From the NCBI GenBank assembly GCA_964645005.1, contig CAZXYS010000003.1, forward strand, positions 1-64,000: a DNA stretch of 64,000 nucleotides. The letters run 5' to 3'. The stretch is from CAZXYS01 sp964645005 (GTDB lineage Bacteria > Bacteroidota > Ignavibacteria > Kapaibacteriales > UBA2268). The notes under the pieces are model-generated. The model did no database searches, was not told the DNA's origin, and worked only from the letters and a program-made list of their open reading frames with translations. Position numbers and translations under genes: made by a program. Below, one piece after another: positions 16,852 through 25,548 of the stretch; positions within the stretch are counted from its first letter, which is position 1; the number at the start of each line of letters is the position of its first letter.

Positions 16852-18771
16852 ATGGACCAGAATGTAAAACACGGACCAACGCTATTTACGGAACAGGACA
16901 CCTATCTGTTCAAACAGGGAAACCATTTCAAATTATATGATAAATTAGGCAGCCATCCAATGACTGTCGATAGAGTCGATGGTATGCACTTCGCAGTCTG
17001 GGCGCCAAATGCAAAGGAAGTATCGGTCGTTGGCGATTTCAACGGCTGGGACCCTGAGAAACATAAGCTTGCTGCCCGCTGGGACGGCACAGGCATTTGG
17101 GAAGGCTTCATTCCCGGCTTGAAAAGCGGTATAATTTACAAATATCACATTAAATCAAGAGAAGATAACTACACAGTCGACAAAGGCGACCCCTACGCTT
17201 ATTCGTGGGAACTTTCCCCGAATACTGCGTCAATGACATGGGATTTGGAATACGAGTGGAACGACAGGCAATGGATGCATGACCGGCATAAACATAACAA
17301 TCTCTATGTGCCAATGTCAATTTACGAGGTGCATCTCGGCTCATGGATGCGAATACCCGGTGAAGATCGGTTCCTGAATTATAGAGAGATAGCGCCGCAT
17401 CTGTTAAAATATGTCAAGGAAATGGGCTTCACCCATATCGAATTAATGCCTGTGATGGAACATCCGTTCTATGGTTCGTGGGGTTACCAGGTTGTCGGCT
17501 ATTTCGCGCCGACAAGTAGATACGGCACGCCGCAGGATTTTATGCACCTGGTAGATCAACTACACCAAAACGGTATCGGCGTTATCATGGACTGGGTGCC
17601 GTCTCATTTCCCGTCAGACGAGCACGGACCGGTTTACTTCGATGGCACGCATCTATACGAACATCAGGATCCCAAAAAAGGCTTCCACCCTGACTGGAAG
17701 AGCTATATCTTCAACTACGGCAGGAATGAAGTAAGGAATTTTCTTATCAGCAATGCTCTCTACTGGCTGGATAAATACCACATTGACGGACTGCGCGTGG
17801 ACGGCGTAGCTTCCATGCTGTATTTGAACTATTCCCGTGAAGAAGGCGAATGGATCCCCAACAAATACGGCGGGAATGAAAACATCGAAGCAATTGAATT
17901 CCTGAAAAGATTCAATGAAATGGTCTTCCGGGAATACCCCGATGTACAGACCATAGCGGAAGAATCCACCGCCTGGCCTATGGTTACGCAGCCTGTTTAT
18001 ATCGGCGGACTCGGCTTCGGCATGAAATGGAATATGGGCTGGATGCACGATACGCTCAAGTATTTCTCGGAAAATCCTGTTCACCGCAAATATCACCACG
18101 ATAAGCTTACTTTCAGCATCTGGTATGCCTTTTCGGAAAATTTCGTGCTGACCCTGTCACATGATGAGGTCGTTCACGGGAAAGGTTCACTAATAGGAAA
18201 AATGCCCGGCGACGACTGGCAGAAATTCGCTAATCTGCGGTCGCTATTCGGATTTATGTACACCCATCCTGGCAAGAAGACATTGTTTATGGGCAGCGAG
18301 TTCGGGCAATACCGCGAGTGGAATCACGACGAAAGTCTTGACTGGGACATGCTCTCGAACGAATTGAACGCCGGAATGAAGCGCTGGATACAGGACCTGA
18401 ACAATTTATACCGAAACGAGCCGGCTCTCTATGATTTGGATTTCGAGAATTATGGCTTCCAGTGGCTGGATTTCAGCGACGCGGAGAAGAGCATCATCTG
18501 CTATCTGCGAAAAGACAGGAAAAATGAAAATCCACTGATGATAGTATGCAATTTAACGCCGGTTCCTCGACAGAATTACAGGATAGGCGTGCCTTCAGCA
18601 GGATATTGGGAAGAAACCCTAAACAGCGACGCCGCCATTTACGGCGGAAGCGGTCAGGGAAATATGGGCGGCGCCGAGACTTCGCCGGTGCCATTCCACG
18701 GAATGGATAATTCGATATCGCTGGTACTGCCGCCATTGAGCGTGTGCGTGTTTAAAAAGAGAAATAATTAG
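16852..18771 (+). CDS. glgB: 1,4-alpha-glucan branching enzyme (GlgB)
   Basis: GH13 branching enzyme that introduces alpha-1,6 branches into the glucan made by GlgE. I choose ATG 16852 over a TTG at 16807, whose extra 15 residues (RNFIIKVKKTGSDN) do not resemble GlgB. 639 aa. A CBM48-type N-terminus (FAVWAPNAKEVSVVGDFNGW) precedes the barrel. Nucleophile Asp317 (GLRVDGVASMLY) and acid/base Glu370 (IAEESTAWP) are present, as is the LSHDEVVHGK motif. The gap after treS is about 57 bases. Together with the two genes upstream it supports conversion of trehalose to branched storage or capsular glucan. Confidence 0.95.
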   Translation: MDQNVKHGPTLFTEQDTYLFKQGNHFKLYDKLGSHPMTVDRVDGMHFAVWAPNAKEVSVVGDFNGWDPEKHKLAARWDGTGIWEGFIPGLKSGIIYKYHIKSREDNYTVDKGDPYAYSWELSPNTASMTWDLEYEWNDRQWMHDRHKHNNLYVPMSIYEVHLGSWMRIPGEDRFLNYREIAPHLLKYVKEMGFTHIELMPVMEHPFYGSWGYQVVGYFAPTSRYGTPQDFMHLVDQLHQNGIGVIMDWVPSHFPSDEHGPVYFDGTHLYEHQDPKKGFHPDWKSYIFNYGRNEVRNFLISNALYWLDKYHIDGLRVDGVASMLYLNYSREEGEWIPNKYGGNENIEAIEFLKRFNEMVFREYPDVQTIAEESTAWPMVTQPVYIGGLGFGMKWNMGWMHDTLKYFSENPVHRKYHHDKLTFSIWYAFSENFVLTLSHDEVVHGKGSLIGKMPGDDWQKFANLRSLFGFMYTHPGKKTLFMGSEFGQYREWNHDESLDWDMLSNELNAGMKRWIQDLNNLYRNEPALYDLDFENYGFQWLDFSDAEKSIICYLRKDRKNENPLMIVCNLTPVPRQNYRIGVPSAGYWEETLNSDAAIYGGSGQGNMGGAETSPVPFHGMDNSISLVLPPLSVCVFKKRNN

Positions 18772-18837
18772 TTAATCAGAATATTTTTTTATATTTTACG
18801 TTTAAAAATTTATATTTCAGAATGAGCGGCGGAAATA

Positions 18838-19374
18838 TTGAAAAATTTCATAATAAATAATCCGGGGAAAATTTCACTGGCGGTAATTTTTGCTTTATCG
18901 CTGATGTATATTGCCGCATGTATGAATCCGTTTGCTCCGGGAAAAGCTGATATGGAATTCCAAACCTCTGTTCTCGGTGATCAGAAAACTGTGGAAGGGG
19001 TATTTAAGAATTTCAAATATGCTTATATTTTTAAGGATACGGTAGCTTACGGTAAACTTCTCGCCGACGACTTCAATTTTATCTACACAAATTATGACCG
19101 CGGTGTCGATGTAACATGGTCTCGCGAAGAGGACATGATCACTACCTACCGTCTGTTTAATGCCGTACAAAATATGGATCTTAGCTGGAATGATGTTGTT
19201 GTCTCAACGGGTGATTCAGTCTCTCAGGTTGTATCTCGCGGATTTGATCTAACCATTTACTTCAGCTCAACAGATGTGATAAATGTCCAGGGTCGCGCCG
19301 AATTCCACCTTGAGCGAGCTGATACGACCAACCCATGGAAAATAACTCAATGGAAGGATCTGTCTAATTACTAA
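18838..19374 (+). CDS. Lipoprotein of unknown function, SnoaL/NTF2-like
   Basis: 178 aa starting at a TTG (18838). The first 28 residues form a lipoprotein signal: a basic start (KNFIINNPGK), a hydrophobic core (ISLAVIFALSLMYIA) and the lipobox-like end YIAAC at Cys28. The mature part begins GVFKNFKYAYIFKDTVAYGKLLADDFNFIYTN, which has the cone-forming helix and strand pattern of SnoaL/NTF2-like domains (a LLADDFxF segment), and ends WKITQWKDLSNY, typical of such domains. No catalytic residues can be named. It follows glgB but is separated by about 65 bases; a functional link to glucan synthesis is not implied. Confidence 0.7.
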   Translation: MKNFIINNPGKISLAVIFALSLMYIAACMNPFAPGKADMEFQTSVLGDQKTVEGVFKNFKYAYIFKDTVAYGKLLADDFNFIYTNYDRGVDVTWSREEDMITTYRLFNAVQNMDLSWNDVVVSTGDSVSQVVSRGFDLTIYFSSTDVINVQGRAEFHLERADTTNPWKITQWKDLSNY

Positions 19375-19435
19375 TACATTGCTCTGAATAAATATATTCA
19401 CAGAGATAATTAAAATTTCATAATTGACCGCTGCT

Positions 19436-19466
19436 TTCCCCTCCCTTTGGTAAGGAGGGGAATAAA
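19436..19466. repeat. SD/anti-SD palindromic repeat (copy 2, short)
   Basis: The core reads TTTCCCCTCCCTTTGGTAAG followed by GAGGGGAATAAA, a variant of the CCCCTCCTTA-N-TAAGGAGGGG palindrome. It lies between the convergent lipoprotein and baeRF genes and could act as a bidirectional transcription stop, although no T-tract follows directly. Confidence 0.6.
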
Positions 19467-19554
19467 ACCGAAAGTTTTTGTGGCTGTAAAACTAACTTGA
19501 TTTTTTGTAAAATGTTAGTTATTCTGTCCTTCTAAAGCCAGTTCTTTGAATCAC

Positions 19555-20709
19555 TTAATATCTGTAAATTGCTGCAATGTCTGCACTATCAGGAATATCT
19601 TCTTTATTCAGTGCATAGACATTGCCATTATTTCTGAAAGTATATAAAGCAGCCAGATATAGCAGATCCTCGTCGCCATCCTGTTCACTATCATGAATGT
19701 CGACTGACTGTTCTTCATAATTGAACTTACCCCAGATCTGTTCATCATCAAGCAGAAATAATGTATCTAATCGCCCTTCGTATGCTCTTAAAAGAATTTC
19801 TTTCAATTCATTGCCGACTTTATTTTCAGCCTTTAATTCCTGGTATGAATCCATAATATCTTCAAGTTTCTGCCTGAAGTGAGGCTCAGCAATTTCCCAG
19901 GCTTTTTTGTGGAGTTCTTCATTTTTCAGATCATCGGGATTTCCTTTTATCATATCATCCAAAAGATGCTTATAGGAATTGGCTTCTCTGTAAATCGGGA
20001 AAAGATAATCCACACCTGCAAATATCAGAGGCGCCTGAGAATCATCCTTAAGAATGTTTTTTAAACTCTTATTAATAGCCTGGAAGTAACGAAGAATATC
20101 TTTCTTATCTTCTTCATCATCTCGGTGTCCATGGTAAATGGTTTCTCCTTTGCCGCCGCCTCTGGGCATATTGGTATGGAAGGATTTCTGACGCTCTTTT
20201 TCTTCATATTTGAGGATCTCATCCAGATTTTGAGGCATGTTTTCAGGGTGCATCTCCTTGACTATTTGCCGGGTACATTCTAATAATCTGGCTTTATCCA
20301 TACTTGCGGCGAGCACATAAAAAGTGCCGTCAACGGTTGTTAGAAGAGGCAGCAGAGGTTTGACGTAGAATTTATCGCTTATGTACAATTGCTCCTGCAA
20401 ATTAATAGGCACTCTGTAATAATTGAAGTAATCTTCTGACAAGAACAGTGCCAGCCCTTCATTTTGATGACTCCAGAATCTGCTGTCGTCAAGTAACTCA
20501 TAAGGGCTTCTCAGGAATTTCTTGATTTGTTCTTCTTCATAGCCCCAGTCCTGCAGATTGCCTTCAGCTTCCTTGAGCAAATTCTTAAGGTAGATGCGCC
20601 CCTGGCGGGCTTCAGGTCCGGCGCTGATGGTAGGTAAAAACATTGATAAGCATATACCGTCGCGTTCTTTCATTAATATTTCAAGATCGTTTCTTATTAA
20701 TTTGTCCAT
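19555..20709 (-). CDS. baeRF-family protein (bacterial archaeo-eukaryotic release factor-like)
   Basis: 384 aa. The N-terminus CLSMFLPTISAGPEARQGRIYLKNLL (within residues 20-45) matches the start of the bacterial aeRF-like family, which shares the domains of archaeal/eukaryotic release factor eRF1. Central and C-terminal parts (PLIFAGVDYLFPIYREAN, NELKEILLRAYEGRLDTLFL and DLLYLAALYTFRNNGNVYAL) fit the eRF1 domain 2/3-like pattern and the HPF-like baeRF7 region. These proteins are thought to act at the ribosome under stress, but a biochemical role is not established. It is transcribed alone on the minus strand with an AAGGAG-type site (GGAGAAAC) before the ATG. The family call is by pattern memory. 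Confidence 0.72.
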   Translation of the reverse strand: MDKLIRNDLEILMKERDGICLSMFLPTISAGPEARQGRIYLKNLLKEAEGNLQDWGYEEEQIKKFLRSPYELLDDSRFWSHQNEGLALFLSEDYFNYYRVPINLQEQLYISDKFYVKPLLPLLTTVDGTFYVLAASMDKARLLECTRQIVKEMHPENMPQNLDEILKYEEKERQKSFHTNMPRGGGKGETIYHGHRDDEEDKKDILRYFQAINKSLKNILKDDSQAPLIFAGVDYLFPIYREANSYKHLLDDMIKGNPDDLKNEELHKKAWEIAEPHFRQKLEDIMDSYQELKAENKVGNELKEILLRAYEGRLDTLFLLDDEQIWGKFNYEEQSVDIHDSEQDGDEDLLYLAALYTFRNNGNVYALNKEDIPDSADIAAIYRY

Positions 20710-20980
20710 ATTGTTTCTCCTTGATGTTCCCTCAAGCTAATGAATTTATTAAGACTTTAACATGATAAACGGCTTTCCGACATAGTATATTTTACTTTTT
20801 TCTTTTTGATATTTCAATTCCGGTAAGAAATAAATGATAAATACTTTATATTTGAATATCGAACTGACATAATCTGATAATTAAAATCAAAAAATAAATT
20901 ATAATAATTCACGACTTAGATAATAAATTTGTTGAACAATCTAAAATATAAGAAAGCCACAGTTTAAACTCGGATAGTAA

Positions 20981-21793
20981 ATGGTAATTAACAACAACAA
21001 TATCAAGCTAAGTATTTATAAGTTTTTAACTATATTATCCATTATTGTAATATCCCTTTCGATAAAAGTCTCCTATTCTCAGGATACAACTAAGCCTGAC
21101 ACAAGTGAAAATGATGAATATTTCCTGCAAAAAAAGAAAAAATATGATCCCGTAGAAGTCATTAAAGGGGATACATTACAATCTGATACGTCAAACGAAG
21201 ACACCCAGATAATGCCCGGCGGCAAAGTGGAATATAGCGAAAGCCAGGATTCAGCATACAGAAAAGCTCTCGAATATCGAATCCCGATTAGATCCAAAAT
21301 TCGTATAGCTTTGGAAGAGACCACCGATGAATGGGAAATTCGTCAGCAATTACTCAGGGAATCTCCCTGGGCAAGCGCCAGAGAGAATCTTGCAGCTATC
21401 CCCGAAGAATATCTGAAGCCGTCGGGAGCAGATATTGTCCATTATCAGGAAATGATTCGCCGTGGTATGTATGCCCCTCATATAACAAATATAGCCCCCG
21501 GTGGTTTAAAAGTACCTCTTGGAACGGTGTATTCATTTCTGGGATTGAAGGAGGATGTTTCACCAGAGATCAAGTTTACTCTGAAGCGTTCACAAAAAGT
21601 AGAGATCGTAATATATTCCGTCAATGCAGCCGTAGTGGCTACGCTATATGATGGCTATATTCCCGCTGGCTCTCATAAGATAACGTGGAACCTCCGTGAC
21701 GACGAGGGAAGACCTATGCCCAAAGGCGATTATATTGCCGAAGTCCGAATGGGCGAGGATCAATACGTCAGAAAGCGAATAGTGATAAAATAG
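20981..21793 (+). CDS. Secreted protein with C-terminal FlgD-Ig-like domain
   Basis: 270 aa. A hydrophobic segment (residues about 14-30, LTILSIIVISLSIKVSYS) ending in SYSQ is a Sec signal peptide. The mid part is acidic and helical without recognised motifs (for example WEIRQQLLRESPWASARENL). The last about 80 residues form an FlgD-type immunoglobulin domain: VEIVIYSVNAAVVATLYDGY, IPAGSHKITWNLRDDEGRPM and PKGDYIAEVRM, common at the end of secreted and T9SS-related proteins in the FCB group. The gene stands alone, diverging from the baeRF gene across a 270-base AT-rich region. Function unknown, probably periplasmic or cell-surface. Confidence 0.75.
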   Translation: MVINNNNIKLSIYKFLTILSIIVISLSIKVSYSQDTTKPDTSENDEYFLQKKKKYDPVEVIKGDTLQSDTSNEDTQIMPGGKVEYSESQDSAYRKALEYRIPIRSKIRIALEETTDEWEIRQQLLRESPWASARENLAAIPEEYLKPSGADIVHYQEMIRRGMYAPHITNIAPGGLKVPLGTVYSFLGLKEDVSPEIKFTLKRSQKVEIVIYSVNAAVVATLYDGYIPAGSHKITWNLRDDEGRPMPKGDYIAEVRMGEDQYVRKRIVIK

Positions 21794-22293
21794 CGTTTGT
21801 GCTTAAAAATGCCGTTTTATAGAAATTGAACCAACAGATGTGATTTGCCGATTATATGATATTAAAATTGAAAATTATATTAACAAGTATTAAAAGTTTG
21901 CATCTGACTATCACTATACTGAATTTTTAAAAAAACTACGCTTATGGATAAAGGAACAAATAAATGACTTTGACAACAATCCCTTTTAAGCATAAATTCT
22001 TTGAACCGAGATAGAAATCAAATCGAAAATGCGGGAAAAATGATATAACTGACCAAATATTCCAAACATTTTACAAAATATTTAAAATAATTTGTAAATA
22101 AATGCTGCAGATATATTTTTGCTTTATTTCTATTATTTAATGATAGTTAAGTGGTTAACACGCTGTGCTTACAGTCTAAAAACAACATAAAAAATACAAT
22201 ATTACAGCTAAGTATTGCATTTTTACTATTGCATAAAAGGAAAAATTTTCTTATTATTTCAAAAGTAATTTTTCAATAACTCGTGGTATCCCT
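21794..22293. other. 500-base AT-rich region upstream of the aromatic gene cluster
   Basis: No open frame of significance. This is the only long non-coding leader before the 28-kb aromatic block and so its likely promoter region. The clearest motif is a direct repeat TATTGCAT at 22213-22220 and 22227-22234, 14 bases apart (more than one helical turn), 60-80 bases upstream of the first start codon. A regulator site is possible. No regulator gene (such as BzdR or BadR) is encoded in the cluster. Confidence 0.4.
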
Positions 22294-23037
22294 ATGAACC
22301 TTGAAAACATGTCTGCAATAGTTACCGGAGGAAGCCTCGGAATAGGTTCCTCTATCGCTCTGAAGTTAGCCGAATACGGAGCTAACGTCGCCATTAATTA
22401 CCGTAAGCATAAGGAAGAAGCCGAAAAAATCGTCGAGCAAATCCAATCCTATGGCAGGAAGGGGCTGGTCGTGCAGGCTGATATTTCAAACTTCAATGAT
22501 GCCGGCAACATGGTAAATCGTGTTGTGGAAGAGTTTGGGGGACTTAATATTCTTGTGAATAACGCTGGAATTAACTGGGACGGCGTTATCTGGAAAATGT
22601 CGGAAGAACAGTGGGATACTGTCCTGAATATCAATCTTAAAGGCTATTTCAACTATATCCGCCATGCCGCACCTATCTTCAGAGAACAGAAGAGCGGCAA
22701 GATCGTGAATGTTACTTCGATCAACGGTCTTCGCGGGAAGTTCGGGCAATCCAATTATTCGGCGTCGAAAGCCGGGATAATTGGGCTTACCAAAACGATT
22801 GCAAGAGAACTGGGCAAGTACTCGATCAATGTCAATGCTGTGGCGCCCGGTCTGATACTTACCGAAATGATGAAGAATGCGCCCGAAAACGTACGCGAAA
22901 TGGCTCTTGAAGAAATAGTCCTTAAAAGAATAGGAACACCGGAAGATGTCGCTGAAGTTGCAGCTTTCCTTAGCAGCGACCTATCCAGACATATTACCGG
23001 AGAAGTAATAAAAGTTGACGGCGGGCAGTATATCTAA
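22294..23037 (+). CDS. Short-chain dehydrogenase/reductase (FabG-like), probably a 3-hydroxyacyl-CoA dehydrogenase
   Basis: A classical 247-aa SDR. NAD(P) motif TGGSLGIG (11-18), NNAG (89-92), and the catalytic Ser142-Tyr155-Lys159 triad in TSINGLRGKFGQSNYSASK. The C-terminus ends VDGGQYI as in FabG/PhaB. The residue after strand 2 (NYRKHKEEAE) is basic, suggesting NADP preference, but this is weak. Sequence alone fits 3-oxoacyl-ACP or acetoacetyl-CoA reductase. In context (first gene of the benzoyl-CoA cluster, followed by a thiolase; Azoarcus has the SDR BzdZ in its cluster) it could oxidise 3-hydroxypimelyl-CoA or a similar beta-oxidation intermediate. Confidence 0.85.
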   Translation: MNLENMSAIVTGGSLGIGSSIALKLAEYGANVAINYRKHKEEAEKIVEQIQSYGRKGLVVQADISNFNDAGNMVNRVVEEFGGLNILVNNAGINWDGVIWKMSEEQWDTVLNINLKGYFNYIRHAAPIFREQKSGKIVNVTSINGLRGKFGQSNYSASKAGIIGLTKTIARELGKYSINVNAVAPGLILTEMMKNAPENVREMALEEIVLKRIGTPEDVAEVAAFLSSDLSRHITGEVIKVDGGQYI

Positions 23038-23105
23038 AATTCTTACTTAGCAGATAAAATAAAATAAATAAATACATATTTTTACTAACTAACCGATTTA
23101 AAGGT

Positions 23106-24296
23106 ATGGAATTAAGAGATATTGTAGCTATATCTGCAGTAAGAACGCCCATGGGTAAATTCGGCGGTACTTTGAAAGATACACCCGCTTATGACCTTGG
23201 CGCAGTTGCAGTTAAATCAGCAGTAGAAAGACCGTCGATTTCACCCGATCAGGTGGATGAAGTCATTTTAGGAAGCTGCCGGCAGGCGGGCAATGGACCC
23301 AACCCGGCAAGAACAGCCTCGGTACGGGGCGGAATACCGAAACATGTTCCCGTGATAACATTGAATATGGCATGTCCTTCGGGAATGAAAGCGTTGAGTT
23401 TTGCTTCGCAGGTGATTCGCGCCGGCGAAGGAGAGATAATCGTCATTGGCGGTTTCGACAGTATGAGTACGATACCCTATCTTTTGAAGGGTGCTCGCTG
23501 GGACGGATTCAAGATGGGTAATAAGACCCTTGAGGACGGCTGGAGCGATAGTATTGACCCGCTGATAGGTGTGGGGATGGGCGATACCGCCGAAAATCTT
23601 TACGACAAATATCAGATTTCGCGCGATGAGCAGGATGAATTTGCGATCAGCAGCCACCTGAAAGCCTCGCAGGCGCAGCAAAACGGCTGGTTTGACGAGG
23701 AGATAACGCCCGTCGAGATTCCTGCAACCCGCAAGACACCCGCCTATATGTTCGACAAAGATGAGTCAATAAGACATTCTATAGATAAAGAAAAAATGGC
23801 TAAGTTAAAGCCTGCATTCCGCAAGGACGGCACCGTTACGGCGGCAAATGCATGCGGTTTGACGGATGGCGCCACTGCCCTTATCATCACTCATAGAGAA
23901 ATGGCTGAGAAATTAGGCGTAAAGCCCTTATTTTCAGTGAAATCGTTCAGTCAGGTCGCTGTGGATCCTTCAACGATGGGTGAAGGACCGGCGCTCTCCA
24001 TTCCCGCAGCGTTAAGGAATGCGAATATGGAACTTGAAGATATGGAGTTGATCGAGGTGAACGAAGCTTTTGCTATTCAGGTGCTTGCAAATGAACGAGT
24101 GCTTAAGTGGGACAGGGATAAATTGAATGTCCACGGCGGCGCCATAGCGCTGGGACATCCCACGGGCATCAGCGGCGCGCGGATTTTAGTCACCCTTTAT
24201 TATGCTATGAAACGGTTGGATAAGACGCTGGGTATCGCCGGCATCTGCGGCGGCGGAGGCGTAAGTATGGCAACTGTGATCGAACGGGAATCATAG
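23106..24296 (+). CDS. Acetyl-CoA C-acyltransferase (thiolase)
   Basis: 396-aa degradative-type thiolase. The acyl-binding Cys90 lies in NMACPSGMKAL, the histidine in VNEAFAIQV/GGAIALGHPTGISGAR, and the second cysteine in GICGGGG. The substrate could be 3-oxopimelyl-CoA (releasing acetyl-CoA and glutaryl-CoA) or acetoacetyl-CoA; sequence does not separate these. It lies between the SDR and the benzoyl-CoA reductase genes, which supports a role in processing the C7 dicarboxylyl-CoA that the ring-opening hydrolase makes. No enoyl-CoA hydratase or glutaryl-CoA dehydrogenase is included in the window. Confidence 0.88.
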   Translation: MELRDIVAISAVRTPMGKFGGTLKDTPAYDLGAVAVKSAVERPSISPDQVDEVILGSCRQAGNGPNPARTASVRGGIPKHVPVITLNMACPSGMKALSFASQVIRAGEGEIIVIGGFDSMSTIPYLLKGARWDGFKMGNKTLEDGWSDSIDPLIGVGMGDTAENLYDKYQISRDEQDEFAISSHLKASQAQQNGWFDEEITPVEIPATRKTPAYMFDKDESIRHSIDKEKMAKLKPAFRKDGTVTAANACGLTDGATALIITHREMAEKLGVKPLFSVKSFSQVAVDPSTMGEGPALSIPAALRNANMELEDMELIEVNEAFAIQVLANERVLKWDRDKLNVHGGAIALGHPTGISGARILVTLYYAMKRLDKTLGIAGICGGGGVSMATVIERES

Positions 24297-24405
24297 CATT
24301 ATATCAAAGTTTTTCAAAGAGACTCATCAGGAGTTTATATAAATGTGATTTATTTAGACTGATAATTTTTTACATATTTTTTATCCAGATGTTAAGGAGT
24401 TTTAT

Positions 24406-25533
24406 ATGATAGAGAAATTCCGGGAATGGGAGAAGAACAGACATTCCTACGCTAAAGACTGGAAAGAGAAGACGGGCGGGAAGGTTCTCGGCTATTTCTG
24501 CACTTATGTGCCGGAAGAGATCCTTTATGCAGCCGATGTGCTGCCCGTACGGATTCTCGGGAGCCATGAGCCGCAGGATATTACCGAGCCGCATATTTTC
24601 GGCATGTTTTGTCCGTTTTGCCGCGATGTGCTGGCACAGGGATTATTGGGCAGATATGATTATCTGGACGGAATTGCGATATCGCAGTCCTGCCTGCATA
24701 TCCGGCAGGCGTTTACGAGCTGGGATAAACATATCCCGGTGGATTTTTCCTACTACCTGCCGATGCCTAATAATGTTCAAACACCGCATGCAGTGCCATA
24801 TCTTACGGGTGAATTCAAACAATTCAAAGAAGCGGTGGAACAATGGACGGGAAAGACAATCACCGATGATGATATTCAGCGCGGCATTAATATTATGAAT
24901 GAAAATCGCAGCCTGATGCATGAGATATATGAGACGAGGAAAGTACCAAATCCGCCGATAAGCGGAGAGGAAGCTATGGAAATTGCTATGGCTCAGCAGA
25001 TGGTCTTTAAGCCGGAGCATTCCGAGGAACTTAAGAAATTGGTTTCTGAGATCAAGCAGGGCTCGGAGAAGGTCAATGACGGAGTTCGGTTGATGATACT
25101 GGGCAGCGAGGATGATGATATAGCATTTTTGAATATGATAGAATCGGTTGGGGCGAATGTGGTTGTTGACGATCACTGTGTCGGCACGAGATATTTCTGG
25201 AATAATGTCGAGACGAATGGCGGCAATCTAATTGAAGCAATAGCAAAGAGATATGTCGAAAGACCTGCGTGCCCGAGCAAAGACTGGATGTATAGAAGCA
25301 GGATAGATCATTTATTAAATCTGGCGAAAGAATATGACGTGAAGGGCGCTATAGTAATCCAGCAGAAGTTCTGCGATCCCCATGAGTTGGATATTCCCGC
25401 AATAAATAAAGCTTTCAAGGAAAATGACCTTAAGACACTGTTCCTGGAATTCGATGTGACGGTACCTCTGGGTCAGTTCAGGATCCGTGTGGAAGCCTTT
25501 TTGGAAATGCTTGAAGAAGAAGATTTATTTTAA
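24406..25533 (+). CDS. bzdN: Benzoyl-CoA reductase class I, gamma subunit (BzdN/BcrC)
   Basis: 375 aa, in the family of 2-hydroxyacyl-CoA dehydratase D-components. With the beta subunit it carries the active site that reduces benzoyl-CoA to cyclohexa-1,5-diene-1-carbonyl-CoA. Visible hallmarks are GYFCTYVPEEILYAADVLPVRI, CPFCRDVLAQGL, the Cys in ISQSCLHIRQAF and the C-terminal QQKFCDPHELDIPAI...FLEFDVT. Cysteines at about 33, 66-72 and 103 and in KFCDPH are candidate [4Fe-4S] ligands. An AAGGAG site precedes the ATG. The next gene follows after about 15 bases. Order gamma-beta-alpha-delta-ferredoxin equals bzdNOPQM of Azoarcus. Confidence 0.93.
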   Translation: MIEKFREWEKNRHSYAKDWKEKTGGKVLGYFCTYVPEEILYAADVLPVRILGSHEPQDITEPHIFGMFCPFCRDVLAQGLLGRYDYLDGIAISQSCLHIRQAFTSWDKHIPVDFSYYLPMPNNVQTPHAVPYLTGEFKQFKEAVEQWTGKTITDDDIQRGINIMNENRSLMHEIYETRKVPNPPISGEEAMEIAMAQQMVFKPEHSEELKKLVSEIKQGSEKVNDGVRLMILGSEDDDIAFLNMIESVGANVVVDDHCVGTRYFWNNVETNGGNLIEAIAKRYVERPACPSKDWMYRSRIDHLLNLAKEYDVKGAIVIQQKFCDPHELDIPAINKAFKENDLKTLFLEFDVTVPLGQFRIRVEAFLEMLEEEDLF

Positions 25534-25548
25534 CATAAGAGGGTGACT

